A stretch of 38,685 nucleotides of DNA from Seminavis robusta (lineage: Eukaryota; Bacillariophyta; Bacillariophyceae; Naviculales; Naviculaceae): contig CAICTM010001053.1 of NCBI GenBank assembly GCA_903772945.1, forward strand, positions 1 through 38,685. Direction: 5' to 3'. This document shows positions 7,572 through 17,748 of the stretch, one piece after another. The notes under the pieces are model-generated. The model worked only from the letters and a program-made list of their open reading frames with translations. It ran no database searches and was not told where the DNA came from. Position numbers and translations under genes: made by a program. Within the stretch, counting starts at the first letter, position 1, and the number at the start of each line of letters is the position of its first letter.

Positions 7572-10500
7572 ATGGGAAACTGCCAAACAACCAAAGCCGT
7601 CGACCATGAGGCAAGTGGAGGTGCGGTGGCCAAACCAAAGGTACAAGGTAAGACTAGCTAGCCAGGCTCAACAGGGTTCTTCTCAGCTCAAGGCTGATCG
7701 CCATGTTGACACGTCTGACCTCTCTTGTCTGTCTATCTCTCACTGACTGTGTTTGTTTGTTCTCTGAATGTAATGTAACCAGGGGGTTCGTCTTCGCCTG
7801 ACACGCAGTCCACCGGGAGTCAAAAGGACCATGGCACTGCGACACCGACAACAACTCCAACCAATGAACACCATCCCCATCATGCGACGGCGGAACCCAC
7901 CGAGACCGTGACAACCACTGCCGACGACTCTTCTCTCGCAGCTCCTCCTTCTCCTCCAGGTTGGGCTGCCAACCGTGGCTATTCTTCCGGTGCTTCGTCT
8001 TCACCCCTGTCCAGTAGTTGTCATGGAGAAGAAGAAGATCAGGAAGACCAGACCAGCAGTAGTCGTCCGGCTATGGATCCACTCCATCTCATTAGTATGA
8101 GAAATCTCATGCATTCCAATGGAGGTCTCACGCAAACTGTGGTCCGATTGGAGGTGAGTTACTTTGTTACTTAGTTCATCAACTCAAGGCAAGCTAGGAA
8201 ATCTTGACTGACACTTGGCTAACTCACCTGATCTCTCGATCTCTATCTGCTAGACACCCTTTGGTCAACCCATCGAATCCATCTACGAAGGCGTACATGA
8301 TGGACCCTACTTGGGAGACGGTGTGGCCGGGGTCGTTCGGTTGGTGACACATCGAGCCACTCGGGTACAGTACGCCTGCAAGATTCTAGATATTGGATTG
8401 GTACAGACCGATGCCGTCTTGCGACAGCTCAGGGATGAGATTTCCATCATGTGTCAACTCGATCATCCCAACATTGTTCGAATTGAGGTATGTACTAAAC
8501 TACAGAACTCCATGTGCTTCCTAGCTAGGTGCAGAGTTTGCGTGCATGCTTGATCCCTCCTGATCCCCTCACCTGATCCATCCATGATTCTTCTTCTTTC
8601 TTTTTCTTTTCTGGTTTGCCTGCCAGGAGGTCTATGAGAGCCCCAACACTATCTATCTCGTGCAAGAGGTCTGCCTCGGAGGAGATTTGTTTGACCGGCT
8701 CGAAGACCAGCCGGATGTACACTACACAGAGGCACAATGTGCCAAACTCATCAAGCAAATGGTCTCGGCGGTGCGCTATCTGCATTCCAAGGGGGTCATT
8801 CACAGGGATCTCAAGTAAGTACAGTAGTAGTTATACTAGGATAGTGTTGCATGCAGTTCGCAGTTGCACTCGCATTGACCCCCGTACTTTGTCTGTCTCG
8901 TCGTTCGCAGGTTGGAGAACTTTCTCTTTTCCTCATCGGAACCGGATAGTGAACTCAAGATGATTGGTACGTACGCACACCCTCATCGTGCCGGGAATGA
9001 ATGTCTATGATATTGCCACATTCACTTACTTTTGCTTATGGTACACTTTTGCTTGTGCTTCGATTATTGGATGGTTGGATTGGATGGTTGGATGCAGATT
9101 TTGGACTGTCAAAGCATTTTGACTTGGACGAGAACCAAGAACGAAGACCGCTCACAGAGTCCGTGGGAACCCCGTATACCTGTGCTCCCGAAGTCATCAA
9201 AGGATCTTACGACGAAAAGGCCGATATCTGGAGTGTCGGTGTGATCACCTACTTGCTCTTGAGGTATGTACCGTAGCATGTGCCCAATTTGCTTGCAGGT
9301 GGGGATGCCTGCAAGTCGAATAACGGAACAAGTGCTCACGGTTTTTGTGGATCCTTTGCAGTGGCGAGACCCCGTTCGGCGGATGTTATGAAAACGAATG
9401 TACGTCTATCCAGCAAATTAGCTGGGGGCGTGAATTGATGTGTCTCTCTCAAGACGGGCATTCTCATCATCATTCGCCGAACTCTTCTAATTTTGGACCT
9501 TTTTAGGTTTGGCCGCGGTCCGGCAAAGTATTCTCTCGGGTTCCTTCTCCTTTGAACCAGCCGACATTTGGTGTCATGTCAGTCCCATAGCGAAGGCCTT
9601 TGTGTCGCGATTACTCAATGTGGATCCAGAACTGCGACCTACAGCGAAGGAAGTGCAAAGGGACGAGTGGCTGCAGATATACGGCAAAAAAGGTTCCTGT
9701 GAAGGCAACAAGCTGTCGCCTGGTATCGTGGACGCTCTCGTCAGTTTCAAAGAATACTCGGAAATGAGGAGGCTTCTTCATGAAGTTCTTAGCTTTACGC
9801 TCTTGCCAGGTAAGACACAGAAAGAGGAGGAAGAATCTGCCTAGTGACAATTCCGCTGACTCCCCAGCTCGCATTGCCGTATTTAGCACAAATCGTGGAG
9901 CTGCGCGAAGAGTTTGAGAAGATTGACAAAGACGGCGATGGCGAGATTACACTTGGAGCCATGAAGCAAGTGCTCACGAATAGCGCTGGTGCCGGCGCAC
10001 TTGGAGGACTGACTGAGGCGGAAGTGGAAGATATCTTTGACGCTCTGCGAGTAAACAAAAACGATTCCACAATCCGCTGGCACGAGTTTATCGCCGCTGG
10101 TCTCAGCCAATGCAAATACGACGACCGCAATCTACAGCTGGCCTTTGACCGCCTAGATACTGATCGGAAGGGGTACGTTCGTCTCTGAGAAGCTTTCGGG
10201 TTTCGGGTTGTTCTTTCTGCCTGGGTCTTTTGGATTGGCTAACCCGTTTTTGGTTCAACATACAGATACATTTGCTTCAACGATCTGACTGATCTTCTCG
10301 GACACGCCCCTGAAACGTTGGAAAATCTGAAATGCATGTGGGCAGAAAGCATGGAACAATGCAGCTGTGAGCAGGGAAGGATATCGTACGATGATTTCTT
10401 GATCCTTATGAAAGGCCAAACACGCAGGAAAGAACAAAGGCGACCATCCAGGGTTTGGAGCCCTGTTGCGTCCAGTCTCGTTATGGATTTCAAGGGCTTG

Positions 10501-11103
10501 GATGACAGCGACAAGGCGGACCTCCAACTTCCGACAATGAATCAACGACCGAGCGGTGGACACCACAGAATACCCTCCACAATTCTCGAAGAGGAGGCCC
10601 CTTCACCAAAGAAGAGACAGAGCGCCTACAATCGAAAACGATCCAAGTCCTTCGACGAACTGTCGTTGGATTCAGAACAACGCCGCCGCGTGTCCTTCCC
10701 ACCTCGCGTTCGCCCCTCTCTGTCTGCGGAAGGCGACTTGATCGAGTTAATTGCTGCTGACTCCAAAGCTCCGCTGTTGGCCACTCGTGAAGAATACAAG
10801 AGGCATCGTGACTTCCGCCTCGCCGTTTGCCAGGCAACCAAGGAGTTTGACATCAAGTCTCAAGCACGTCATGCAGAGATCGAAGCTGAAAAGAACCAAG
10901 AATCCACGAACTCGTCCATGATGTTGCAGGGTGCGGGGCTGATCATGAAGCGCGGTTCATTGCCACCACCAGAATTGGAAAGTGAACACCAGCGCATGTT
11001 GTTTGATGCCGCGGTGCGACGAGGAGGACGCAAACCTCACACTAGGAAACCTGGACATCGCAGGAAACGGACACAATCGGACGTTACGGGCATGTTGCTG
11101 TAA
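7572..11103 (+). CDS. calcium-dependent protein kinase (CDPK-like), ten exons
   Basis: Proposed exons: 7572-7647, 7783-8153, 8254-8487, 8627-8814, 8911-8966, 9098-9263, 9362-9399, 9507-9809, 9845-10172, 10266-11103. All junctions are GT-AG, phases agree and the sum is 2598 nt (865 aa). The start MGNC is a classic myristoylation/palmitoylation signal, suggesting membrane attachment. Residues about 5-150 are Thr/Ser/His-rich and disordered. The kinase domain has a Gly loop GDGVAG (170-175), Lys192 in YACKIL, HRDLKLEN with catalytic Asp288, DFG (309-311) and APE (338-340), all intact. Four EF-hand-like segments follow (about 505-625), but each lacks at least one ligand. A basic, Ser-rich tail of about 230 residues makes it longer than usual CDPKs. 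The 35-nt intron 9810-9844 is the least certain junction. It lies directly upstream of the Ca2+-ATPase. Confidence 0.9.
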
Positions 11104-11343
11104 GGAAGACGTCATGCTGTTCCACTAGCTAGCAATTGACGATCATTCTTCTAGTATCGAATGATCAAATCTCTCTCTACCAATACTCTTTCGTTGCCCT
11201 GAGTGCGCTCAGCCATCTCCAAATACAGGCCGGCTGCTGGCTGGACTAGCTAGCTAGGGCCGTGATCACGAGGTGCTGCGAACCGAACCCATTGGTGCCA
11301 AAACTCAAAGCCTACTGACGGACTGTGGGATTGGGAGACGAAT
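11104..11343. other. 3' flank of the CDPK gene
   Basis: Non-coding. It contains CTAGCTAG words at about 11128 and 11248-11258 and presumably the CDPK 3' UTR. No RNA gene is visible. Confidence 0.35.
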
Positions 11344-11433
11344 ACAGTCACGTACGTGATTCCATGCTGAAACAGTCTTGCAAAACGCACAGTCACGTAC
11401 GTGATTCCATGCTGAAACAGTCGTGCAAAACGC
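11344..11433. repeat. 45-bp perfect-phase tandem duplication
   Basis: Two adjacent 45-bp copies (11344-11388 and 11389-11433) differ at one base (CAGTCTTGC versus CAGTCGTGC). Each begins with ACAGTCACGTACGTGATTCC, which includes the palindrome TCACGTACGTGA. The near identity implies a recent duplication. Confidence 0.95.
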
Positions 11434-11447
11434 TCCGTGATAAAACA

Positions 11448-11580
11448 GGTGCCCCTTAAGTAATTGGTGTTATTAACCAGTCGTGCAAAGACTTCACGTG
11501 TTTTTACATCTGTCCCTTAAGTAGATGGTGTCATTAACTAGTCGTGGAATCTCATCACGTGTTTTTTCTGTGACCCCCAA
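11448..11580. repeat. diverged tandem repeat, about 63-bp unit with CACGTG
   Basis: Two diverged copies share the order CCCTTAAGTA, TGGTGT, ATTAAC, AGTCGTG and TTCACGTG or ATCACGTG followed by a T run. They sit just after the 45-bp duplication and share its AGTCGTG word, so the whole stretch probably grew from one ancestral unit. Confidence 0.75.
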
Positions 11581-12158
11581 GGTAACTTGTGGTTTCTTGT
11601 CAACCACGAGCCCGGGCCCCCACACCCGCCCCTAAGGAAATGCAAGTCCTCTTGGGATCTAAATGAGTAAACCCCATGGGCACACCTTGGTACGCTTCCA
11701 GCTACGCCAGCTCTATTGGATCATGTCAGACCAACCACAGACGCGATCGATGTTTCCTCGGGTACACTTACCTTGATAACGGTATTCATGCCTTATTGAA
11801 CGGCACCAATGGGTCGGCCAATTCAACTTCGTAGCAGCCTCCGACAATCAACCGCGACCACTCGATCGACGGTAATGGTACCTATTAATACCGGTACCGT
11901 ACCTTTTGCCGACGGTCGTTTCAGTTTGAATTTAAACGGCAAAATGGAGGAGTCGACGAGCACCATTTTGATTTTGATTTGACACCTACCTGTTCGATTT
12001 TGAGTTGGTCTTGCCACAACGTTTCGCTGGAATGCATGAAACGAGCGTTTGCTGAAATGAAGCTCCGTTGCCTCACCTAAGCTCGTACTCTTTTAAAAGC
12101 TGGCTACGAGCGATGTCTGGGTAGGGGAGCGAGGGGTGAGCGAGGGGGGCTGTGGTCA
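11581..12158. other. intergenic, nothing recognised
   Basis: Non-coding DNA with a palindromic ATACCGGTACCGTACC cluster near 11888-11903. Short frames on the minus strand have no recognisable domain. Confidence 0.35.
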
Positions 12159-12274
12159 GGGACCAATTTTGGAATCTGGGGACCAATTTTGGAATCTGGG
12201 GACCAATTTTGGAATGTGGGGACCAATTTTGGAATCTGGGGACCAATTTTGGAATCTGGGGACCAATTTTGGAA
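12159..12274. repeat. 20-bp tandem repeat, unit GGGACCAATTTTGGAATCTG, about 5.8 copies
   Basis: Six head-to-tail copies with a single T-to-G type variant (GAATGTG) in the third and a truncated last copy. The unit holds the near-palindrome CCAATTTTGG. Because 20 is not a multiple of three, all frames stay open on both strands and give artificial 20-residue repeat peptides (for example FGIWGPILE on plus and IPKLVPRFQNW on minus); I do not treat these as genes. Confidence 0.95.
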
Positions 12275-12418
12275 TGGCCGTTTTTAATAAAAAAAGAATC
12301 AAAATTTAAAACGTTCCACCCCCGTTCTTGCACCTGACTAAACAATACGGCCGTTTTTAAACAATTAAAATTAAAATTTAATAAAATGGGCGTTGGTGCA
12401 CCTGACTAAACAATACGG
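12275..12418. repeat. about 70-bp imperfect tandem duplication
   Basis: GGCCGTTTTTAA starts at 12275 and 12349, and CACCTGACTAAACAATACGG recurs at 12331-12350 and 12399-12418. The AT-rich middles have diverged. The duplication directly abuts the 20-bp array and lies about 330 bp upstream of the Ca2+-ATPase start. Confidence 0.8.
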
Positions 12419-12560
12419 GACTGACGACCTCTTGGGCGTGGTTGCTGAGCGTGGAAATGAATCCGTGACTCTTGTTCAATCCTGATCAACTCACACTGTT
12501 CCGTATCGTATCTTTCGGCGACATCATCCCAAAAGATATGGAGCCAATCAAGATATCTTT

Positions 12561-12579
12561 TTCTACTACTGTAGTAGAA
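12561..12579. promoter_or_regulatory. 19-nt perfect hyphenated palindrome upstream of the Ca2+-ATPase
   Basis: TTCTACTAC and GTAGTAGAA are perfect 9-nt inverted arms around one T. The site lies about 165 bp before the ATPase start codon, where a dimeric transcription factor could bind or a 5' UTR hairpin could form. Function is inferred from position only. Confidence 0.35.
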
Positions 12580-12744
12580 GGCACACAATCCCACACAATA
12601 TATCCAACTGCTGAACTGGTGCTTCTACTTCCGTATTGGCAGGCAGTCTGTGTGTGTGTGTGTTGGAGCGAGGGTGCTTTATCAAGAAACCATTGACAAG
12701 GTACAGTACTTAGTAGTAAGACAGACGAAAGAGCAAAGAGCAAG

Positions 12745-15700
12745 ATGCCTGGTGGAGATTCGGAGCCTCTGCTTTCTTCTGGCAGCGCCAATAAGAACAA
12801 GAGCGCTTACGGCTCGTTTGCTACGAAAGATGGCTATTCGACGAGTCCCTTGGGCTTGGCCACGATTGTTTCGGAACAACAGTTGGGCGCTTTGAAAGCG
12901 TTTGACGGCGTCGATGGATTAGCGCAAGCCATGCTGGGTGGATCGACGAGTGTCACGTTGAAGGATGGATTAGCGACGAGCAATGTAAAAGGCTTGCAAG
13001 AACGGTACGGCAGCAACGCGTTGCCACTCCCACCCAAACCGGATATTTGGGAACTCATCGTAGCCGCGTTGGCCGATCCTACCATGCTCATGTTGTTGGC
13101 ATCGGCCATTGTCAGTCTCATTTTGGGATTGGGCATTGAACGCGATTTTGAAAAGGGATGGATTGAAGGCACGAGTATCAGTGTTACCGTCTGTTTGGTA
13201 GTCGGTGTCACGGCTGTCACGGACTACAGCAAGGCACAAGAATTCCGAAATCAACAAATTCAACTCGAATCTGGAAAACACGTGGATATTCTACGCAATA
13301 ATGGACAGAATCAATCTGCCCATCCCGCCGAATTGGTGGTGGGCGATGTCGTACGATTGGCCGTGGGAGACATTGCACCTGCCGACGGCGTCTTGTTTCA
13401 AGCATCCACCGATCTTAAAATGGACGAATCCGCGCTGACGGGAGAAACCGAATTGATCAAAAAGGCCATTTATTCGACATCCAACAGCGCTGCCGATATC
13501 GATCCCTTTATCGTGTCGGGAACCAACGTCATGCAAGGCACGGGATTGTTCCTCGTACTCGCCGTAGGATCCAATTCCATTCAAGGGAAAATTCTAGCAC
13601 GCATTCGAGAACAATCCGATGAAGACGACGAACCGGACGAGGAAGGCGGTCCCGGTGGATGTATGGGAGCCCTTCGCGCCTTTTTCACATTTGGGGGTGG
13701 AGATTCCGGAGCCGGACTCATGGAAAAACTCGATATTTTGGCAGTCGATATTGGAAAGGGTGGACTCATTGTTGCATTGATTGTCTTTTTGGTCATGCTC
13801 GTCGAATGGATCTACAAGGATTTTGTCGTCGAAGCCAACTGTTCGCCGCTCTCCACGGATCAATTTGCCTGCGATGAAATGGAAGTCTGTCATTATGATA
13901 GCGATGAAGCCGCCTGTTTGCGTCATTGGAGTGTCGAAGATGTCTCTACCGTATTGGATTACTTTATTACCGCCATTACTATTTTGGTCGTGGCCGTGCC
14001 GGAAGGATTGCCGCTTGCCGTTACCCTCGCCCTCGCCGTTTCCATGAAACGCATGATGAAAGATAACAATCAAGTCAAACACATGGATTCCACAGAGACC
14101 ATGGGATCGGCTACTACCATTTGTTCCGACAAGACTGGAACGCTTACAGAAAATAAAATGACCGTCATGAAGGCCAAATTTGCGGGAGATTTATACGAAC
14201 ACATTGTCGGTGGTACCAGTACTTCCTTGGGCGCCACCATGAAGGAACAATTTGGAAACGATGGCAAGAGTAAATTGCTCTCCGAGGCCATTTTGCTCAA
14301 TGTCGCACCCACGTCCAAGGTTACATTCAAGGCGGATACGGGAGAAGCATTGTACGAAGGAAATCCTACCGATTGTGCCTTGATCAAACTCACCGCTCAA
14401 CTCGGGTTCGATAAGGTCGATCAAGTACGAGAACCATTCCGCGATTCCTCCTCCATGCTCGATTGGGGTGTCCACAATGTACCCTTTTCCTCGGAACGTA
14501 AACGCATGTCTTGGATTGTCACGGGAACTCCACCCAATGCATTTCGACTCTACTGCAAGGGCGCTCCTCAACAAGTCTTTGATCAATGCTCCAAAATTGC
14601 CACCTCGATCAACAGTAATACAGATATCGAAACCAAAGAATTCGATGACTGCCGCAAACAAGATGTCATGGATCTCGTCTCGGAGTGGCAAGACAAGGGA
14701 TTGCGAACGCTCGCCATTGCCTTTCGGGATATTATCGAAACGCCCAGTCAAGGATGGGATGGCGCATCATCGGAACAACTCGAAGCGGGAATGACCTTGT
14801 TGGCCGTTGTCGGAATTGAAGATCCACTTCGGGCATCCGTGCCAGGAGCCATTACGGAATGCCACAAGGCCGGAATTGATGTCCGCATGTGCACCGGAGA
14901 TGCCCTGTCCACCGCCGTGGCCATTGCCAAGGGATGCAAAATTCTACGTCCGAACGATCTGGCTGCCGGGGCTCCCAAACCGGGATTTGCCATGACCGGA
15001 GCCGAGTTTGATGATCGTGTGCACAAGAAGGATCCCTCCAAACCCAAGATTGTACGACGCGTTTTTGATCCGAAAATCAATGACGCTGTTGACAGTCTTG
15101 CCGAACCGTTCTTGTTGGATGACGCGGGAAACAAGGTGATGGATCAACAGGCGTTTGATGACTTGTGGCCCACGCTCCGTGTATTGGCGCGTTGTCAACC
15201 GGAGGACAAGGTAAATAGAAATAGTGGTTTGGCTGGGTAATGGAGACTGACATGCAATCCAAACTAACTTGTTTCTGTCTGTCTCCTTGTGGTTGCAGCT
15301 TACTCTGGTTCGTGGAATGCGAAAGAGCAGAGTCTTCCTTGACGAGGCTCGATGTGCCGAGCTCTATCGCGAGCATGGAATTCGAATCTTTCCGGATTAT
15401 CAAGGTAAGCTGGTCGGTCTCGTTATCGTTTGTTGCAGCAGCAGAAAATTAATCATGGCCCACCCCGAGACTGACAACCAACAAATGCTTGCTGGCTTTG
15501 ATTCATGCTTCCAATGACTTGTCACGTTTCCACAGTGGTTGCTGTGACGGGAGATGGAACGAACGACGCCCCTGCATTGAAGTCTGCCAACGTTGGATTT
15601 GCCATGGGTATTGCAGGAACCGAGACTGCAAAACAGGCATGTGATATCATTCTGCTCGATGACAACTTCTCGTCCATTATCAAAGCGGTCATGTGGGGAA

Positions 15701-16953
15701 GAAATGTGTTTGACTCCATCTCCAAGTTTATTCAGTTTCAGCTCACTGTGAATGTGGTAGCCATTACGCTCGCCGTCATTGGTGCATTTACGTACAATGA
15801 ATCACCGCTCAGTGCTGTGCAAATGTTGTGGGTGAACATGATCATGGACAGTCTGGCCTCCTTGGCTTTGGCCACCGAACAGCCCACCAAAGAGTTGTTG
15901 GATCGAATGCCTGTGAGTAATATTATTCAACAGCCCAAAAAGTTGATAGAAGAACCCGTGCTTTATGTGATCAGCTGTCTCACCTTGATACCATTCTCCT
16001 TTCTCTGCTGCTCCATGTTTCTGTGTGTATAGTACGGCAAACGACGCCCTGTCATTTCGTGAGTAAACTTGGCTTAATTGATTTGTTCATCTTTGCTATG
16101 TTTTGGATGTGATGTCTCACCCTCCCAGTTATTTTTCGTCCATTGCAATCTACTGTTTCACGCGTGAACTCACTCACTCAGGCCCACCATGACTGGAAAT
16201 ATCGTTGGCCACTCGATCTACCAGATTATCATCCTTTGCTGGGTTCTGTTCAGTCCCCAGACTCTCCCTATCATTGACCCTCCTATTGAACATGAGCCTA
16301 CCAAGGGTACCCTCAATTGGTCTCTCTTCTTCAATGTCTTTGTCATGCTACAGCTTTTCAACGAGTTCAACGCGAGGCGTCTTCCCACACCTGAAAAGCT
16401 CAAGACCACTCTCTCGGAATGGAATGTCTTTCAGGGGATGTTTACCAATCCCATGTTTGTGGGCATTATGTTTACGACCTTTACGCTTCAAATCTTTATT
16501 GTGGAAGTTGGCGGGGAAGCGGTGAATGTCGTCCCGGGTGGTCTCACGCAGAACCAGTGGTTGTTTTGTGTTGGCGCCGGAGCGGGCAGCCTGGTGTGGC
16601 AGGTGGTGATCAATCTGGTGGTGATTCTGTTGGCGCCTGCCGCCTTTGAGTCCAAGGAAAGTGACAATATCATTGCGAGTGGCAGAAAGGTGACTCCGGA
16701 AGACTTGGAAGCTGTGACAATGACTGAGATTTCTGCCTCCAAGTGGGACAAGGTCCGGCTGGGGGTCCGCCGTGATATTTTGTATGCTCGTGTGTTCAAC
16801 ACGAGTGTCCGAAGTGGTGCGAAGCTCAACACATTGGTCCGTTGTGCCGAAACCCAGCAGAGGGGTGATGACTACTACAAGCTGCTGGGAAAGCAAATGT
16901 CGAGAAAAAGCTTGGGCTTGAAGAAGGGCAGGCTTTCGCAGACGTCCGAATAG
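12745..16953 (+). CDS. P-type Ca2+-transporting ATPase, plasma-membrane (PMCA, type IIB) type
   Basis: Five exons: 12745-15210, 15299-15404, 15536-15912, 16033-16058 and 16182-16953, all GT-AG, totalling 3747 nt (1248 aa). It should export Ca2+ at the cost of ATP. Motifs: TGE at about 232 (actuator), PEGLP near 419 in TM4, phosphorylated Asp462 in [13 protein letters not shown], the nucleotide-binding region, and [12 protein letters not shown] (862-873) in exon 3. Ten membrane segments are plausible. TGDA replaces the more usual TGDN. An acidic [14 protein letters not shown] loop precedes TM3, and a Cys-rich insert follows it. The tail [15 protein letters not shown] is basic and amphipathic and could bind calmodulin as an autoinhibitor, as known for type IIB pumps (inference). 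The four introns sit in the last third; exon 1 alone is 2.47 kb. The CDPK precedes it and a GPCR follows. Confidence 0.95.
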
Positions 16954-17748
16954 GCAATGGTGTCTGCTGTCTGCTGTCTGGGCAACTGATTGTTGGTGAA
17001 CGTTTGTTTCTTTCCTAGTTAGTTTCAGTTAGTTGTTCACACACGTAGTTGCATAAACCTAACTAGATGGGAAAGACGAATTCAGTGTTACCAAAGCTTA
17101 TTGTTGGCGTTTGTCATTGCTGTTGTACCTCCTCTTGGCTTTATGAAAGATTATACAATAAGCCAGCATGAGCTGTTAATATTGATTAGAATCTTGGCAC
17201 GTGTCTTTGTCCTCGGCTGTTCCAAAGGAGATCATTCCGTGTTCTTAGAGTTCGCATGCAGAATGATGATTATTTAACAGAATATTCCGTAGGGAACTGG
17301 GAAGTTATCTATCCAACGGAAGCCGGCCGGGGGAGAGGCTTTTAATTGCTAACGCTCTTAGTAGCTTTTAGGAAGGTGGAGGTGGAGGCGTCATTCGGGA
17401 TTACCTAGGTTCGTCACGTTCGGATTCGATTTCTAGTTACAAGTAAGTACCGGTAGCCGGTAGCTACATCACGTAAAGCGTTGAGTCTGATGGCAATGCA
17501 CCAAGGTGCAATGGCAATCAAATAAATTTGAATCTTCCTTACTCTTCCATCCACTGACTTGTTCCCCTACCGCTTCACGCCACCCACCACATCAGCCACT
17601 GCTTTGCCTAGCTTCGACCCCCCTCGGCTCCTTAACGTATCTATTTAGTATTTCTCTTTTTGTTCTCTACAACTGGACCGGTACCGAACTGCATTGTAGT
17701 ACCTCGACGTCCACAGACACAACAACCAACTTGATAGCATAAGTACTA
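16954..17748. other. intergenic / GPCR 1 upstream region
   Basis: No gene supported. The interval holds the ATPase 3' UTR and the promoter of the first GPCR. A frame from 17506 to 17742 is in phase with the receptor and has a hydrophobic run (SLTYLFSISLFVLYNW), but it lacks an ATG and ends in TAA seven bases before the receptor start. Confidence 0.4.

Noticed and set aside
12073..12345. Overlapping plus and minus frames encoding repeat peptides such as FGIWGPILE and IPKLVPRFQNW
   Set aside because: They are produced by the 20-bp tandem repeat, whose period keeps all frames open on both strands. No independent sign of coding exists.
13291..14751. Long minus-strand frames inside the Ca2+-ATPase (for example 13594-14082 and 14191-14751)
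   Set aside because: They are antisense shadows of a strongly conserved ATPase exon and have no recognisable domains.
17506..17742. Hydrophobic 78-codon frame upstream of receptor 1 as a signal-peptide exon
   Set aside because: It begins with GTG, has no internal Met and ends in TAA before the receptor ATG. I found no splice pair that clearly joins it. It is kept only as a question in the findings.
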